Shown here: positions 16,418 to 25,510 of the stretch, in pieces | How the letters are laid out: every line of letters starts with the position of its first letter | Numbering within the stretch: position 1 is the first letter of the stretch | Source of the DNA: Fimbriiglobus ruber | GTDB lineage: Bacteria > Planctomycetota > Planctomycetia > Gemmatales > Gemmataceae | Direction of reading: 5' to 3' | Assembly (NCBI RefSeq): GCF_002197845.1 | Contig: NZ_NIDE01000003.1 | Span: 372,001 to 436,000 of the forward strand | DNA: 64,000 bases | The notes under the pieces: generated by a model | Databases searched by the model: none | What the model saw: the letters and a program-made list of their open reading frames with translations, nothing else | Told to the model about the DNA's origin: nothing | Program-made: the position numbers and the translations under genes

Positions 16418-17791
16418 CTACAAAGGTCGCGAGCCCGGCTGGAGGATCCTTTTTCGGAACAGGTCCATCGACAGCGCCTCGCCGAGGGATTCCAGCCGCT
16501 CCATACAGTTGGGGCGGAGGCCGGTGGCGTGGAAGCACCCCTGGGCCCGGCGGTCCTCGTCGAGCCCGGTCTGCTTGAACACGAACAAGTCTTGCATGGC
16601 GTAATTCTCGCCCTCGACGCCCGTGACCTCGGACACCCGCATGATCTTCCGGCTCCCGCCCATCAGCCGGCTGACCTGGATGACGAGATGGATGGCCGAC
16701 GAGATCTGCCGGCGGATCACCCACAGCGGCAGGTCGAACCCGGCCATCCCGACCATCACCTCCAGGCGCCCGAGGCTCTCCCGGGTGTCGTTCGCGTGGA
16801 CCGTCGTCAGGCTCCCCTCGTGCCCCGTGTTCATCGCCTGGAGCATGTCCAGGGCCTCGGGGCCGCGGCACTCGCCGACGACGATCCGGTCCGGCCGCAT
16901 TCGCAGTGCGTTCCGGACGAGGTCGCGGGTCAGGATTTTCCCGACGCCTTCGACGTTCTCCGGGCGGGTTTCCAGCCGGCCCACGTGGGGCTGTTGGAGT
17001 CGGAGTTCGGCGGCGTCCTCGATGGTGATCACCCGCTCGTCTTCCGGGATGAACGCGGACAGGACATTGAGCAGGGTGGTCTTCCCACTCCCCGTCCCCC
17101 CGGAAACGATGATGTTCAGCCGGGCCCGGACGCAGGCCGCGAGGAAGTCGATCACTTCCGGCGGGGCGGTCTTGTTGGCTATCAGGTCGGCCGCCCGGAT
17201 GGCCTTGGTCCCGAACCGGCGGATCGAGACCAGCGCCCCGTCGAGGGCGAGCGGCGGGATGATCGCGTTGATCCGCCCGCCGTCGGGGAGCCGGCTGTCG
17301 ACCATCGGGCTGGTTTCGTCCACCCGCCGGCCGGCCTGGCCGACCACCCGCTGGACGATGTGCAGCAGGTGGGCGGCGTCGTGGAACGACACGTCGGTCA
17401 GTTCCAGTTTCCCGTCCCGCTCGACGTACACGGTGTGCGGGCCGTTGATCAGGATGTCGCTGACCGTCGGGTCTTTCATCAGCGGTTCGAGCGGTCCCAG
17501 CCCGAACGTCTCGTCCAACACCTCACTCACCAGGCGATCCCGCTCCTGCTGGTTGAGCAGGTTCGGGCTCCGCTGGCAGAGTTCCTCGGCGACCCGCCGG
17601 ACTTCGTACCGCAGCTGGTCGCGGGACAGCGAACTGAGGGCGGTCAGATCCATCCCGACGACGAGTGACCGGTGCAACTGGGCTTTGAACCGGCGGAGGT
17701 CGTCCGACCCCTCGACCGCCGCGGGCGGGGGCTCAAGCCGAGATCGCTCGGGGATCGGTGGCGCGGAATTCCTGGGGGAGAATCGGGGCAT
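16418..17791 (-). CDS. tadA: TadA/CpaF-family secretion ATPase
   Basis: A hexameric ATPase that powers Flp pilus/Tad secretion. About 457 residues. Motifs: GLGPLEPLMKDPTVSDILINGP in the N-terminal domain, Walker A SGGTGSGKTTLLN, Walker B region PDRIVVGECRGPEALDML, and the histidine-box TGHEGSLTTVHANDTRESL. The start at 17791 (MPRFSPRNS) is preferred over 17836; either overlaps the 3' end of cpaE. The gene is followed by tadB 29 bases on. Confidence 0.92.
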   Translation of the reverse strand: MPRFSPRNSAPPIPERSRLEPPPAAVEGSDDLRRFKAQLHRSLVVGMDLTALSSLSRDQLRYEVRRVAEELCQRSPNLLNQQERDRLVSEVLDETFGLGPLEPLMKDPTVSDILINGPHTVYVERDGKLELTDVSFHDAAHLLHIVQRVVGQAGRRVDETSPMVDSRLPDGGRINAIIPPLALDGALVSIRRFGTKAIRAADLIANKTAPPEVIDFLAACVRARLNIIVSGGTGSGKTTLLNVLSAFIPEDERVITIEDAAELRLQQPHVGRLETRPENVEGVGKILTRDLVRNALRMRPDRIVVGECRGPEALDMLQAMNTGHEGSLTTVHANDTRESLGRLEVMVGMAGFDLPLWVIRRQISSAIHLVIQVSRLMGGSRKIMRVSEVTGVEGENYAMQDLFVFKQTGLDEDRRAQGCFHATGLRPNCMERLESLGEALSMDLFRKRILQPGSRPL

Positions 17792-19103
17792 GGCAGGTCT
17801 CGACCTCCTCGACATCGATCGGCGGGAACGGGGCATGGTTGTACCGGGTCAGGCGGACGACGGCCGCCCATGTTCTGTTGGCTAACGCCGCGGCCCATAG
17901 AGATACGGCTCGGGCACGCGGGGCCAGCCCCTGGAGCCGGGCTGTGGCTTCCTCCCGGACCTTCGCGACGAGCCGGGTGAACCGGTCGGGGCCGGCGGGG
18001 ACCGGCGCGTCCAGACCGACCAGCCGGGCGATACTTTGGACGACGTCGGCGAGCGGAACCGTCAGCGCCGCGGGGACGCCCGTGTTGTTGGCCGCGCAAA
18101 TCGTTTCCGAATCGTAGGGCACGAAATGCACCAGCGGCCCGCCGACCGCGGCTTCCGCCTCGGCCACCGGGAGTTCGTCCGGCGCCCCGAAGTGGTTAAC
18201 GACGATCTCGATGCGCTCCCGCGGGACGCCCCGGCCGACCAGGAAGTCGACGATCCGGCGGGTGTTGCGGAGCGCGGTGAAGTCCAGCCGGCAGACCAGT
18301 AAAATCCGCGTGGCACGTTCCAGGACGGCCGCTTGCTCGTCCTGGAAGCAGTCTTGCAGGTCGACGACCACATCCTTGAAGGTCTCGTGCGCGACGCCCG
18401 CCGCCCGCGCGACGCCGCGGGTCGTGATGGCCGCGGTATCTTCGAACTCAAGGGGGCCGGCCAACAGGCTGATCCCGTCGGGGTGCCGGACGAGTAGTTT
18501 CTCGTACATACTCCGGTCGAGCCGCTCGTCGTTCCGGCAAAGGTCGGCCAGCGTGTACTGGGGCTTCAGATCGAGCAGCGGGGCGAGGTCCGCCTTGCCG
18601 AGGTTGAGGTCGATGAGGTTGCACTGGCCGTATTCCTTGGCCAGGAGCGCGGCCAGGTTGACCGCGATCGTGCTGGCCCCACACCCGCCGGCGGCCGACA
18701 GGACGGCCAGCAGTTGCCCGGCCCGGTCGCCGTCTGGTTGCCGGACCTGCAAGCGGGCCAGCGCCGATTCAAGTTCCGACCCCAGTTCTTCCTGGTCCAA
18801 GAACAGGTCGGCCCCGGCCTGCAGGGTGCGCAGAATCAATTTCGCGTCGGTCGCCAGTCCGGCGACCAACAGGTGTTGGGCTCCGGCCCCGCGGAGCCGC
18901 CGGACCGCCTCAAGGGTTCGCTCGACCTGCTCCCCGTCGAGGATGACGATCACGAACTCGGGCTGGTGGCCGCGGCACCAGTTTTCAACCCGATCCAGTG
19001 CGACCACTTCGGGCGCCCCGAACCCGCGCCGCGCCCGGATCAACTTTTCGAGGTCCCCGAGTACCGGGTGTTCCCGCGTCGGGGAAACGAGCAGTGTGTT
19101 CAC
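17733..19103 (-). CDS. CpaE/TadZ-like localisation ATPase
   Basis: A 456-residue protein with an N-terminal atypical receiver-like domain (~1-115; FVIVILDGEQVERTLEAVRRL) and a MinD/ParA-like ATPase domain (~130-370). The P-loop is degenerate, AAGGCGASTIAVNLA, with no Lys at the usual positions, as in some TadZ proteins. Other signs are YGQCNLIDLNLGKADLAPLL and FKDVVVDLQDCF. The C-terminal ~80 residues are helical and basic. TadZ/CpaE targets the Tad apparatus to a cell site. It is the first gene of the tad operon. Confidence 0.85.
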   Translation of the reverse strand: MNTLLVSPTREHPVLGDLEKLIRARRGFGAPEVVALDRVENWCRGHQPEFVIVILDGEQVERTLEAVRRLRGAGAQHLLVAGLATDAKLILRTLQAGADLFLDQEELGSELESALARLQVRQPDGDRAGQLLAVLSAAGGCGASTIAVNLAALLAKEYGQCNLIDLNLGKADLAPLLDLKPQYTLADLCRNDERLDRSMYEKLLVRHPDGISLLAGPLEFEDTAAITTRGVARAAGVAHETFKDVVVDLQDCFQDEQAAVLERATRILLVCRLDFTALRNTRRIVDFLVGRGVPRERIEIVVNHFGAPDELPVAEAEAAVGGPLVHFVPYDSETICAANNTGVPAALTVPLADVVQSIARLVGLDAPVPAGPDRFTRLVAKVREEATARLQGLAPRARAVSLWAAALANRTWAAVVRLTRYNHAPFPPIDVEEVETCHAPILPQEFRATDPRAISA

Positions 19104-20667
19104 AGGGTCTCCTATTCACGGGGCGGTATTTTGGGCGATACCAAACTCGACGGAGGTCGCCACCTCGGCCCCTGTAAAACGATTACGTGTCAAACTTAGA
19201 TTCCAGGTCCGGCCGCCCGTGTCAGGGAAACTCCTAATTCCACCCCCCATGTAGGACAGCAGGTCAACCGCGCATGGTATGATCTCGTCAGCTCCTTGCC
19301 GGCCGCACCCGTTGGCGCACCGTCAGGGGCATCGCGCCCAAGGTCGCGAGTTCGCCCCAGGTTCCGTACCATTGGCTCACGGATGCACGCTTCGCCCGCA
19401 TCGTCCTCTGGCCCGACGCGACGACCGTCTCACTCGATTGACGGTATGGCGTTGTGGCGTCGTTTGGCTGTGCCCAAGAAATATCGATGGTGGAATAAAC
19501 CGAACGCACCGCCGGTTACTGCGCTCTCCTCAACGATCGACGAGCAGACGATCCCTTCATTTCCGCAACCATACGCCGGACTGCAGTCGTACCTCGGTTA
19601 CCTGACATTTGCCGTATTGGAGCCGTGTGAGATCGGACAAAGCGCAGGGCGGTTCGACCGCCTTCGCTGTGGACGTCATATTTCTCCCTGCCATGATTCG
19701 GAGAACACTCAGAAGGGATCGATTTTGTTGCGGCGAGAACGCGCGCAAACAGTTGGGAACATTTTTTGCTCAAAATACATTAATACTGACAGGCAATTAT
19801 TTTTAGATATTGCCTCAACCGGCAGACCGGCTGGATCGCACGTTTTGGGAACACGCGAACGGCTCAAGACGACTGAATAGCGGAACGATCGTCGATGACA
19901 GGTCGAGGATCAGAGAAAGCGTTGGCTCTTGGGTCGTAAAGTTCGGCTAGGGATCGTTATTTGGTGATTCTGCGAAGAATGGCCAATTGCGTAAACGATT
20001 GTACTCTTTTCGGCAACGAATATGCATCTCGGGATGCAGCCAGTTTGCTGGTAACGTGTGGGTACTCGCACCCAGCGTCGTTTTGCCGAGACATTGCGGA
20101 CGAATTTTTCCGCAATAATTAAGCGACTTTTCGGCCGGCGCTGCAAACGTGTCGGAAGCTTTTCGCGTCGATCGAAGCGCCTTCGGAATTGTGAACAGAG
20201 GTGATCGCTCATGCGGCCGGCTGCGCTGCATTTGTCTGTCCAGGTTCCTGCACGACTGTCCTGGGACGATCGATAAAGCGTAGACGGGGAAAAAAGGGAA
20301 ATAATGCGGCGCGGCATCCGTGCCGCAAGCCCGACCGCCGGCGTCCGGACGTTAGGCTTCCGCAACGAAACTTGTGTCGTATCGATCCAGAATTTCCTAT
20401 TCGACGGCTACGATTTTCTGCTCGCGTTCGGATAAGGAGGGATCTCAGCCACGCCGACGTCGCCCACCAAAATCGGTGTGTACCCGCTGCCGAAGCGGGG
20501 CGCAAAACGTTCGATGCCTGCTCCTTACGATCGCGGCGGCCGCGTCCATGATTCGGCCGGAGTGGGTCGCCCGGGAATTGTGTCTGCGCGGTTTGCGTTT
20601 GTAAGCTTTTGAGTTCCGAATTCTCACCCCTACAGCCCTACTGCCCAACGGCGCCAAGGAGGGGTTC
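19104..20667. other. Long gene-free region between divergent operons
   Basis: About 1.56 kb with no gene I can support on either strand. The base composition is visibly more AT-rich and mixed than in neighbouring coding DNA, and the short open frames have no recognisable motifs. It should carry the promoters for cpaE (minus) and the kinase at 20668 (plus). No tRNA, repeat array or IS end is seen. It could be a decayed gene region. Confidence 0.5.
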
Positions 20668-22992
20668 ATGATGACCGCGGTTAAAGGCGATTATGTAACG
20701 ATCACAGGACCGCCGCCCCGCATTTTGCTTGTGGGAACCGAACAGACTGCGGCCGCCGGGGTGCGAGCCCGACTCGAAGGCGCCGGATATCGCGTGACAG
20801 GAGTCGCGGCGCCCGGCGCCTTAGCCGTCGAACTCGTGACCGACAACCGGCCCGATTTGGTGGTCATCGACGTTCGCCCCGGAAGAGAAACGGACGGGGT
20901 CGAAGCGGCCCGCGTCATCCGCGAGCGGCTGGCGATTCCCGTCGTGTACCTCACGGCCCCGGAAACTTTGGAAGCGATCCTCGGGATCGAGGCCGTCGAG
21001 CCGCACCAGTTCCTTTTGAAGCCGGTATCCGACCGCGAACTGCGGCTCGTCGTGGACGCGACCCTATTCCGTCACCGCGTCCAGGAACAACACCTGCGAC
21101 AAAAGCGGTTGCTCGCGGCCGTTCTTGAGGGTACCGGTGACGCCGTCGTGGCGACCGACCGCGAGGGCCGGGTCACGTTTCTGAACTCGGCCGCCGAAGC
21201 CCTCACCCGGTGGACCGCGGACGACGCCCGGGGCCGCGCGGTCGCGGACGTGGTCGTGGTCGCGAACGAGTGGGACGACCGGCCGGTCACCTCCCCGCTG
21301 GACCGGGCCATGGCCGAAAAGCACGTCGTGCCGCTCGGCGAACCGGCGGTGCTGATCGCCCGCGACCAGTCCCCGGTCCCGATCGACGTGTTGGCCTCGC
21401 CCATTTTGGACTCCGACGGGGACGTCCTCGGGGGCGTCCTCGTCTTGCGGGACGCGACGAGCAAGCGGGCGACCGCGAAAGCCCTGTCGAACTTCGCGGC
21501 GATCGTCGCTTCGACCCAGGACGCCATCATCGGGCACACGATGGACGGCGTCGTCACGAGTTGGAACCCGGCCGCCGAGCGGCTGTACGGGTACACGGCG
21601 GCCGAAATGATCGGGCGGCCGATTTTCGTCCTGGCGACGCCCGAAGACGAAGGCGAGATGCGGGCCATGTTCGCCCGCCTCTCGCGCGGCGAGGTCGTCC
21701 CGCCTTACGAGAAATCGCGCCGGCGCAAAGACGGCAGCCTGGTCGAAGTCAGTGTGTCCATTTCGGTCGTCCGGGACCAGGACGGGCGTGTGACCGGGTT
21801 CGCGGCGATCGTCCGCGACATCACGCAGTTCCGGCAACTCGAAGAACAGTACCGTCACGCCCAAAAGATGGAAGCGGTCGGACGTCTGGCCGGCGGCATC
21901 GCCCACGATTTCAACAACCTCCTGACCGTCATCGGCGGGTACAGTAACCTGCTGCTCGAAGACCTGCCGCACGACAACCAGTACCGGCCGGCGATCGAGG
22001 AAATCCGGGAAGCCGGCGAGCGGGCCACCAATCTCACCCGCCAGTTGCTCGCGTTCAGCCGCAAACAGGTTCTCCAACCGGCCGTCCTCGATCTCAACGA
22101 CGTGGTCACCCAAACCGGGCGGATGCTCCAGCGGTTGATCGGGGAAGACATCTCCATCTCCCTCATACTCGACCCGGCCGCCGGGTGCGTGAAGGCGGAC
22201 CCAGGGCAGCTGGAACAGGTGCTGATGAACCTGGCGGTGAACGCCCGCGACGCCATGCCCCAGGGCGGGCGGCTGACGATCGAGACGGTCGCCGTCGAGA
22301 CCGGCCGGCACGGGTCCAGTTCGCCCCCCGGCGCCCCGCGGGGTCGCTGCGTTCGCCTGGCCGTCACGGACAACGGGTCCGGGATGACGGACGAAGTGAA
22401 AAATCGGATCTTCGAGCCGTTCTTCACCACGAAAGGGATCGGCAAGGGGACCGGGCTCGGGCTCGCGATGGTCTTCGGGTTCGTCACGCAGAGCGGCGGA
22501 CACATCTGCACGTCCAGCACGATCGGGTCCGGCACGACCTTCACGATCCTGCTCCCGGTGGTCGACGAAATGAGTTCGCCACCCCGCCCGGGGGACGCCC
22601 ACCTGACGCCGCGGGCGCAGACCGGGGAAACCATCCTCCTCGTCGAGGACGACGGCCACGTCCGCTCGCTGGTGCGGGACGTCCTGCAAATGCAGGGGTA
22701 CGTCGTGATCGAGGCGGCCGACGGAGCGGAGGCGGTCCGGGCCGCGGAAGCCCACTCGGGGCCGATCCGCCTGCTCGTCGCGGACGTCGTCATGCCGGAG
22801 ATGCGCGGGCAACAACTGGCGGACGTGTTGCGGAACCGGTATCCGGGTCTTAAAGTCTTGTACGTCAGCGGGTATCTCGACGACGGCGGACACGGTTCCG
22901 TCGTTTCGGGGACGGAGAACTTCTTGCAAAAGCCGTTCACACCCCTCGGGATCGCCCAAAAAGTTCGGAGCGTGCTAGACTGCCCCCCATGA
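20668..22992 (+). CDS. Hybrid histidine kinase (REC-PAS-PAS-HisKA-HATPase-REC)
   Basis: A 774-residue soluble kinase. Order: a degenerate N-terminal receiver (~17-130; RILLVGTEQ lacks the usual acidic pair, though LVVIDVRPG keeps the Asp), PAS 1 (~145-260), PAS 2 (~275-395; STQDAIIGHTMDGVVTSWN), HisKA with GGIAHDFNNLLTVIGGYSNLL (~410), HATPase_c with NLAVNARDAMP, DNGSGM and GKGTGLGLAMV (~515-635), and a C-terminal receiver (~655-770; ILLVEDD, LLVADVVMPEM). AAGGAGG precedes the two ATGs. The stop overlaps the next kinase's ATG (ATGA), so the signalling genes form one operon. Confidence 0.92.
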   Translation: MMTAVKGDYVTITGPPPRILLVGTEQTAAAGVRARLEGAGYRVTGVAAPGALAVELVTDNRPDLVVIDVRPGRETDGVEAARVIRERLAIPVVYLTAPETLEAILGIEAVEPHQFLLKPVSDRELRLVVDATLFRHRVQEQHLRQKRLLAAVLEGTGDAVVATDREGRVTFLNSAAEALTRWTADDARGRAVADVVVVANEWDDRPVTSPLDRAMAEKHVVPLGEPAVLIARDQSPVPIDVLASPILDSDGDVLGGVLVLRDATSKRATAKALSNFAAIVASTQDAIIGHTMDGVVTSWNPAAERLYGYTAAEMIGRPIFVLATPEDEGEMRAMFARLSRGEVVPPYEKSRRRKDGSLVEVSVSISVVRDQDGRVTGFAAIVRDITQFRQLEEQYRHAQKMEAVGRLAGGIAHDFNNLLTVIGGYSNLLLEDLPHDNQYRPAIEEIREAGERATNLTRQLLAFSRKQVLQPAVLDLNDVVTQTGRMLQRLIGEDISISLILDPAAGCVKADPGQLEQVLMNLAVNARDAMPQGGRLTIETVAVETGRHGSSSPPGAPRGRCVRLAVTDNGSGMTDEVKNRIFEPFFTTKGIGKGTGLGLAMVFGFVTQSGGHICTSSTIGSGTTFTILLPVVDEMSSPPRPGDAHLTPRAQTGETILLVEDDGHVRSLVRDVLQMQGYVVIEAADGAEAVRAAEAHSGPIRLLVADVVMPEMRGQQLADVLRNRYPGLKVLYVSGYLDDGGHGSVVSGTENFLQKPFTPLGIAQKVRSVLDCPP

Positions 22993-24442
22993 CCCGGTCC
23001 TTCCATCCCCCCCACTACCGCCCGGCGACCCCGCCCCCGGGCGGGTTCTCATCGTCGACGACGACCTGGGCGTCCGCCGCTTCGTCCGACACGTCATGCT
23101 CGCGTGCGGTCACGCGGCCGACGCCGCCGCGAGTACCGACGAAGCACTCATCCTTCTGTCAAAGGGCGCGTACGACGTGGCCCTCGTCGACCTCGAAATG
23201 CCGGGGCGGAACGGCCTCGATTTGCTCGACGCGATGCGGGCGTCGGGGGCGGACGTGGTCTCGATCCTGTTGACCGGGACGACGAACATTGTGGCGGCCG
23301 TCGACGGGATGAAGCGCGGGGCGTTCGACTACCTGCCCAAGCCGGCCGAGCCCGAGGCCCTGCGGTGGACGGTCGCCCGGTCGATCGGGGTGGCCCGAGC
23401 CCGCCGGCGGGAGCGGGCCCTCGAGCGGGTCGTGGCCGACTGGGCGTCTACCTTCGACGCCTGCCCGGACCTGCTGCTCGTCATCGACGCGGACGATCAC
23501 GTCCTCCAGGCGAACCTGGCCGTCGCCAGGCGGACCGGAACCCCAGCCGGAGAAGCGGCCGGGCGTCGGGTCGGTGAGGTGTTACCCGGCGGACTCGGGG
23601 CCGCCGTGGCCGGGTGCGTGCGCCGCTTGCAGACCCGGGGGGACGCCACCCCGGTCAAATATTTTGACCCGGACACGGGCGGGCGGCTGATCATCAGCGT
23701 CAACCCGATTCGGGCCGCGGACGGCCCGTCCCCGGGCGTCGTCGTGGTCGTCCGCGACATGACCGAACTCGCCCTGGCCGAGGAAGTCCAGGCCCGCTTG
23801 TACCGCGAGCTGCTCACGGCCCAGGAAGACGAGCGGGGGCGGATCGCCCGCGAGTTGCACGACGGGATCGGTCAGGAAGTCGTCTCGCTCGCGCTCGGGC
23901 TCAGCGCGGCCGCCGAGGCCGCCCCGCCCGGGGAAGACCGGGACCGACTGGAAAAACTGCGGCAGGGCGCGGCCGAGACGCTGGAAGAGATCCGCCGGAT
24001 GGCTCAAGGGCTCCGCCCGATGGTGCTGGACGACCTCGGCCTGGTGGCCGCGCTCGAACGGCTGACCGACGGGTTCACCCGCCTCCACGGGGTGCGGGCC
24101 GAGGTCGTGGTGGCGGCCCCGCCGAGCGACCGGCTCCCGCGGGAGGTCGAATCGGCCGTCTACCGGATCGTTCAGGAGGCGATGGCGAACGTCGCGAAGC
24201 ACGCCCGGGCCCGGACCGCGGACGTGACGCTGGAAGTCGCCGACCGGTGCGTCCGCGTGTCCGTGACGGACGACGGGGACGGGTTCGCCATCCCCGACCG
24301 CCCGCGGTTGCACGCGGGCCTCGGGTTGTCGGACATGCGCGAGCGGGCCGTCATGCTGGGCGGAACCTTCCGGGTCGATTCGTCCCCCGGCCGGGGGACG
24401 ACGATCGACATCATGATCCCGCTCCGGGAGGACTCGCCGTGA
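22989..24442 (+). CDS. REC-PAS-HisKA_3 sensor kinase, probable frameshift near the start
   Basis: A NarX/DegS-type kinase. Receiver (VLIVDDDLGVRRFV, DVALVDLEMPG), then a PAS-like domain (~FDACPDLLLVIDADDHVLQAN), the HisKA_3 motif ELHDGIGQEVVSLALGLS, and HATPase with REVESAVYRIVQEAMANVAKHA and DDGDGF. The start of the receiver lies in the frame that first shows ATG only at 23096. The ATG at 22989, overlapping the previous stop (ATGA), is one base out of frame. One missing base, most simply in the run of seven C at 23007-23013, would restore a ~484-residue protein. Without correction a 448-residue protein with a beheaded receiver would start at 23096. It pairs with the NarL-type regulator next to it. 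Confidence 0.82.
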
Positions 24443-25107
24443 ATCGGACGCGCGTCGTGGTGGCCGACGACCACGCGGTCTTGCGGGAAGGCCTGCGGAT
24501 CTTGATTAATTCGCAACCGGACATGCTCGTGGTGGCGGAGGCCGGGACCGGCCCGGACGCGGTCGAGCGCATCCGCGAGACGAGCGCCCGGGTGCTGTGC
24601 CTCGACCTGTCCATGCCCGGTTGGGGGGCGACGACCACGATCGAGCGCGTCCACGCCGTCTCGCCGCGGACGCGGGTTCTGGTCCTGACCATGCACGACG
24701 ACCCGGCCTACGTGCGGACGGCGATCACGGCCGGGGCCAGCGGGTACATTCTCAAGACGACGCCCACCGCCACCCTGCTGAGCGCGATCCGGGGCGTCGC
24801 CGCGGGGAACCGCGTGATCGACGCCCCGCTGAGCGCGATCCTCGACGAAGCCCCCCCCGTGGCCCCGGGCGGGCAAGCCGTCCTGAGCCGGCGGGAGCGG
24901 GAGGTGCTGGAACTCCTGACCCGCGGGCACACCCACCAGGAGATCGCGGACCGGTTGTTCGTCAGCGTCAAAACGGTCGAAACGTACCGGGCCAGGGTCC
25001 GCGAAAAGACCGGCCTCAAAACCCGCGCCGACTTCGTCCGGTACGGGTTGGACGCCGGCATGCTGATGCCGCCGGACGGGGCTGCTCCGCCCGAGGTCGA
25101 AGGGTAA
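24439..25107 (+). CDS. NarL/FixJ-type response regulator
   Basis: A 222-residue DNA-binding response regulator. The receiver (VVVADDHAVLREGLRIL, phosphorylatable D in LCLDLSMPG, T in VLVLTMHDDP, K in GYILKTT) is followed by a LuxR-type HTH (SRREREVLELLTRGHTHQEIADRLFVSVKTVETYRARV). The start is GTG at 24439, overlapping the kinase stop as GTGA. This is the usual partner arrangement for HisKA_3 kinases, so the gene is the likely transcriptional output of the operon. Confidence 0.93.
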   Translation: MNRTRVVVADDHAVLREGLRILINSQPDMLVVAEAGTGPDAVERIRETSARVLCLDLSMPGWGATTTIERVHAVSPRTRVLVLTMHDDPAYVRTAITAGASGYILKTTPTATLLSAIRGVAAGNRVIDAPLSAILDEAPPVAPGGQAVLSRREREVLELLTRGHTHQEIADRLFVSVKTVETYRARVREKTGLKTRADFVRYGLDAGMLMPPDGAAPPEVEG

Positions 25108-25510
25108 ATAACCTATCACTTCCCGCCCGACGAAGTCCGCCACGTCAGTCTCGTCGTTCGCCACCACCCGCGGCAAAGTCCGCCAGCTCGTCCGCGGGTT
25201 GGATCGCCCAACGTCGGGCGCCATCAGCGGTGGAAAATCTGCCTTTCTGTCCGACCGAGCCTGCATGTGTATCCCAATTTTATTCCCGTGCAACAACTAT
25301 CTCTGCCCTTATTGACTATTTAAGCTTGACAGATCGTCTGCACTCAAATCGCGCACCTGTTCCACGGCAAATGAGGCGCCGGAGTTCTCACCGGCGCGGA
25401 AGAAATGAACAACGAGTGGTTGGAATAGGGCTTTCCCTGACAAGTTCGTCGACTTGAGGGACCTACGGTTCTGCAGATCAATCGGCAGAGACATTTGCAA
25501 GGATCATTAC
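25108..25510. other. Spacer upstream of the giant surface protein gene
   Basis: A 403-base stretch without a supported gene. The middle (about 25290-25340) is locally AT-rich, with a TTGACA at 25327-25332 that could be part of a promoter for the downstream gene. No confident -10 element was found. Confidence 0.35.

Noticed and set aside
19288-19880. Short open frames in the 19.1-20.7 kb gap
   Set aside because: No motif, no convincing ribosome binding sites, overlapping on several frames; composition is non-coding.
21064-22959. 631-codon minus-strand frame over the hybrid kinase
   Set aside because: Shadow frame from GC-rich codon bias; the plus-strand product has complete kinase motifs.
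25454-25510. Upstream in-frame start for the giant surface protein
   Set aside because: The LEERSTPA-type N-terminus and AAGGA site fit the ATG at 25511; the extension adds 19 residues without coding character.
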